This document shows, in pieces, positions 62,120-64,000 of a DNA stretch of 64,000 nucleotides. The position numbers and the translations under genes were made by a program. The stretch is from Chitinophaga sp. YR573 (GTDB taxonomy: Bacteria > Bacteroidota > Bacteroidia > Chitinophagales > Chitinophagaceae): positions 4,624,803-4,688,802 of the forward strand of contig NZ_FOJF01000001.1 in assembly GCF_900110995.1 (NCBI RefSeq), given 5' to 3'. The notes beneath the pieces were generated by a model. The model worked only from the letters and a program-made list of their open reading frames with translations. It made no database searches and had not been told where the DNA came from. Each line of letters begins with the position of its first letter. Positions within the stretch are counted from its first letter, which is position 1.

Positions 62120-63445
62120 TTATAATTTTTCAGTAAACAGTCTTTTCTTAATTGTATAAGCTACAATACCTGCTGCGGTAACTCCTGCGCCAGCCAGCAT
62201 CATGTGCACCCCGGTAGAGATAAAGATCCCTATCCAGATAATGATAGCAAGAATAGCCGGCACCGGGAACAAAGGCATGCGCCATTTAAAGAATGCTCTT
62301 CCCTTTTTCTTACTCAGCATAATCAATCCAACAGCCTGAGAGATAAATTGTATTAATATCCTCATCGCCAGTATCGCACTGATCACTTCTTTGATTTTAA
62401 ACAGCAGGCTGAATACAAAAGCGACTGCTCCTAAAAAAAGGAGGGATACATATGGGAAGTTCTTAGTTGGATGCAGTTTGGCAAATATCTTGAAAAAGGC
62501 GCCGTCCTGCGCTGCTGCATAAGGTATCCTGCTATACCCCAATGTAGCAGAGAATACCGACGCAAAGGCCACCCACAGGATTAACACCGTGGCAACCGTA
62601 GCCGCAGTATGCCCGGACAATACCTGGATGAACTCACTCACTACAAAAGGGCTCTTTTCTATCCGTTCCAGTGGCAAAACGGAAGCCACACTGATATTCA
62701 TACAGAGGTATAATACGGTAATCCCTGCTATGGAGATGAACATACTCCGGGGAATATTCTTCTCCGGCATTGTGATCTCTCCGCCTAAATGGCAGACATT
62801 ATAATATCCCAGGTAACTATAAATAGTTTTTACGCTGGAAAAGCCCAGTGCTGCCGCAAAAGCATAGTTGAGTTCCAGTCCGTCGTTAATATGTTTTATT
62901 GGCTCCAGGAAGTGACCATGGGTAATACCCCCGCTGATGATCCATGCCATGGTAACCAATACGCCTATCCATAACAGTACGCTTATCTTACCAATCGTTT
63001 CAATGTTCCTGTATAACAGAAAGATAATCAGCAGCACTACCATTCCACTCACGGCCTTTGTTTCCCAGAAACCTAATGGGAAGATATACCCTGTATACTG
63101 TGCAAAACCTATAGCCGCTGAAGCAATCACCAGAGGCGCCTGGATCATCGTCTGCCAGACAAACAGGAAACTCATGAGTTTCCCCGTTCGTGGTCCGAAG
63201 CTCTCTTTTAGGAAGTTATAGCTGCCACCTGCCTTGGGGAAGGTAGCACCCAGTTCACTCCATACCATAGCGTCTATGAATGAGAGGAATGCCCCGGCTA
63301 TCCATGCATACAGAAAGCTGGGACCGTGCATCGTTTCTGCTACCACACTTAATACGATGAACGGGCCAATACCTACCATGTCTGTCATGTTGATGGCGGT
63401 AGCCTGTATTAAACTTATGCGACGGGAAAGTTCTGGTTGACTCAT
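62120..63445 (-). CDS. APC-superfamily amino-acid/polyamine permease
   Basis: 441 residues with about 12 hydrophobic helices. The TM1 helix-break VGIGPFIVLS (G-x-G-x-x-x motif), AWIAGAFLSFIDAMVWSELGATFPKAGGSYNFLKESFG and a C-terminal IKKRLF tail are typical of PF13520 APC permeases. It takes up amino acids or polyamines with a cation. TACTTTTA (one mismatch from the -7 consensus) lies 10 nt upstream of the ATG. Confidence 0.93.
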   Translation of the reverse strand: MSQPELSRRISLIQATAINMTDMVGIGPFIVLSVVAETMHGPSFLYAWIAGAFLSFIDAMVWSELGATFPKAGGSYNFLKESFGPRTGKLMSFLFVWQTMIQAPLVIASAAIGFAQYTGYIFPLGFWETKAVSGMVVLLIIFLLYRNIETIGKISVLLWIGVLVTMAWIISGGITHGHFLEPIKHINDGLELNYAFAAALGFSSVKTIYSYLGYYNVCHLGGEITMPEKNIPRSMFISIAGITVLYLCMNISVASVLPLERIEKSPFVVSEFIQVLSGHTAATVATVLILWVAFASVFSATLGYSRIPYAAAQDGAFFKIFAKLHPTKNFPYVSLLFLGAVAFVFSLLFKIKEVISAILAMRILIQFISQAVGLIMLSKKKGRAFFKWRMPLFPVPAILAIIIWIGIFISTGVHMMLAGAGVTAAGIVAYTIKKRLFTEKL

Positions 63446-63762
63446 TGCGGGGTAAAAGTAAAAAAATATTGAATAGAAAAGGCCGGAGATATTCTCCTGC
63501 CTTTTCTGTCATTGCCAAAAAAATACCATAAACTGATGGATAAAAGGAAATCTATTTCTTTTAATTAATTGTATCTTGCTATTAACCCGAAAAAAGAAGC
63601 CTGGCCCTCGAATAATATCTGATAGTATTTGTCAACCTAAGAAACCCATGTTATGACCTATAGTAACCCTACTTAGCCAATTTTCATACTATACGATTAA
63701 AACAACATCCGGATGCTGTTAATGGCACCGTCATGCATTTTTCCACCGTTTAATGAGTCACT
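63446..63762. promoter_or_regulatory. 317-bp divergent intergenic region with hairpin and operator-like palindrome
   Basis: Near the APC gene a 12-bp stem with one mismatch (AAAAGGCCGGAG at 63477-63488, CTCCTGCCTTTT at 63494-63505) forms a leader hairpin or attenuator. Near the SusC-like gene AACAACATCC/GGATGCTGTT (63701-63720) is a palindrome with one mismatch, a possible operator. No gene was seen. Confidence 0.5.
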
Positions 63763-64000
63763 ATGAAACAAAAACAATGGGCAATCCCTTTGCCCGCATT
63801 GCTGCTATTTGTGCTGTTAATGTTACCCGCGTATGCCTTTTCTGCTTTAGTAAAAGGCATCATCAAAAACACGAAAGGCGAATTCCTGGCCGGTGTTACC
63901 ATCAAAATAAAAGGTACGAACACCGGTACTTTATCCAAAGAAGATGGCTCCTTTCAGTTACAGGTACCAGCCGAAGATAAGGCTGTGTTAGAAATCAGTT
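63763..64000 (+). CDS. Start of a SusC/TonB-dependent receptor (cut by window edge)
   Basis: The ATG at 63763 opens a frame running off the window (79 codons). Signal peptide to about residue 27 (LPAYAFS), then a carboxypeptidase-regulatory-like domain: LVKGIIKNTKGEFLAGVTIKIKGTN, TGTLSKEDGSFQLQVP. This is the N-terminus of SusC/RagA or a related TonB-dependent receptor. The next gene beyond the window is expected to be susD. Confidence 0.85.
   Translation, partial: MKQKQWAIPLPALLLFVLLMLPAYAFSALVKGIIKNTKGEFLAGVTIKIKGTNTGTLSKEDGSFQLQVPAEDKAVLEIS

Overview
The window looks like chromosomal DNA of a Bacteroidota bacterium, most likely a Chitinophaga-type member of the Chitinophagaceae. The basis is protein content and signals, not a database match. 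There are two complete SusC/SusD outer-membrane uptake pairs plus the start of a third. Many secreted CAZymes carry ricin-type lectin modules, and two end in type IX secretion (T9SS) sorting tails. Lipoproteins have the usual Bacteroidota lipobox, and an ECF sigma/FecR pair is present. Many genes are preceded by the Bacteroidota -7 promoter element TAnnTTTG. No tRNA, rRNA, CRISPR array, phage or intact insertion sequence was recognised.

Layout. 1-1616 (-): a B12-type radical SAM protein cut by the left edge. 1846-9645: a polysaccharide-utilisation-like locus with a divergent GH18-like lipoprotein and a susC-susD-fasciclin-DUF5007 operon. 9669-12891: SMUG2-type DNA glycosylase, a small EF-hand-loop protein, a relic of a T9SS tail and a serine hydrolase. 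13066-17263: a compact operon of a porin-like barrel, a Tat-exported Rieske lipoprotein, an imelysin and a di-heme DUF1111 oxidoreductase. This is my best candidate for a little-described system, probably periplasmic iron or redox handling. 17300-18921: AraC regulator and FISUMP protein. 19040-25617: GH43, GH76 and SGNH enzymes, all with ricin-type lectin modules. 25692-28063: fused MsrB-MsrA, a secreted alpha/beta hydrolase and a VOC protein. 28127-32197: a giant GH78-like enzyme with two beta-gamma-crystallin domains, ricin, PA14 and a sorting tail.

32331-42995: mostly housekeeping and stress genes: SF1 helicase, orphan ABC ATPase, ArnT-like glycosyltransferase flanked by inverted copies of a 37-bp repeat, 2OG oxygenase, DUF4197, DEAD-box helicase, a small membrane protein, GNAT, VOC, SnoaL and AraC. 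43001-43849: a DOPA-dioxygenase-like protein with an export-like N-terminus. 43975-51186: an ECF sigma/FecR/SusC/SusD/glycerophosphodiesterase operon. 51264-63445: Atu4866-type small protein, luciferase-like oxidoreductase, an unassigned secreted TIM-barrel-like protein next to an AI-2E transporter, SGNH hydrolase, RibD-like reductase, phosphoglycerate mutase, GH92 overlapping YjbQ, a Crp-type regulator, an SDR and an APC permease. The window ends inside a new SusC/TonB-dependent receptor gene.

Two features recur at the DNA level. Several convergent gene pairs are separated by long, nearly perfect hairpins acting as bidirectional terminators. Several genes have their start codon only 4-8 nt after a perfect TAnnTTTG box, which implies leaderless or ultra-short-leader mRNAs.
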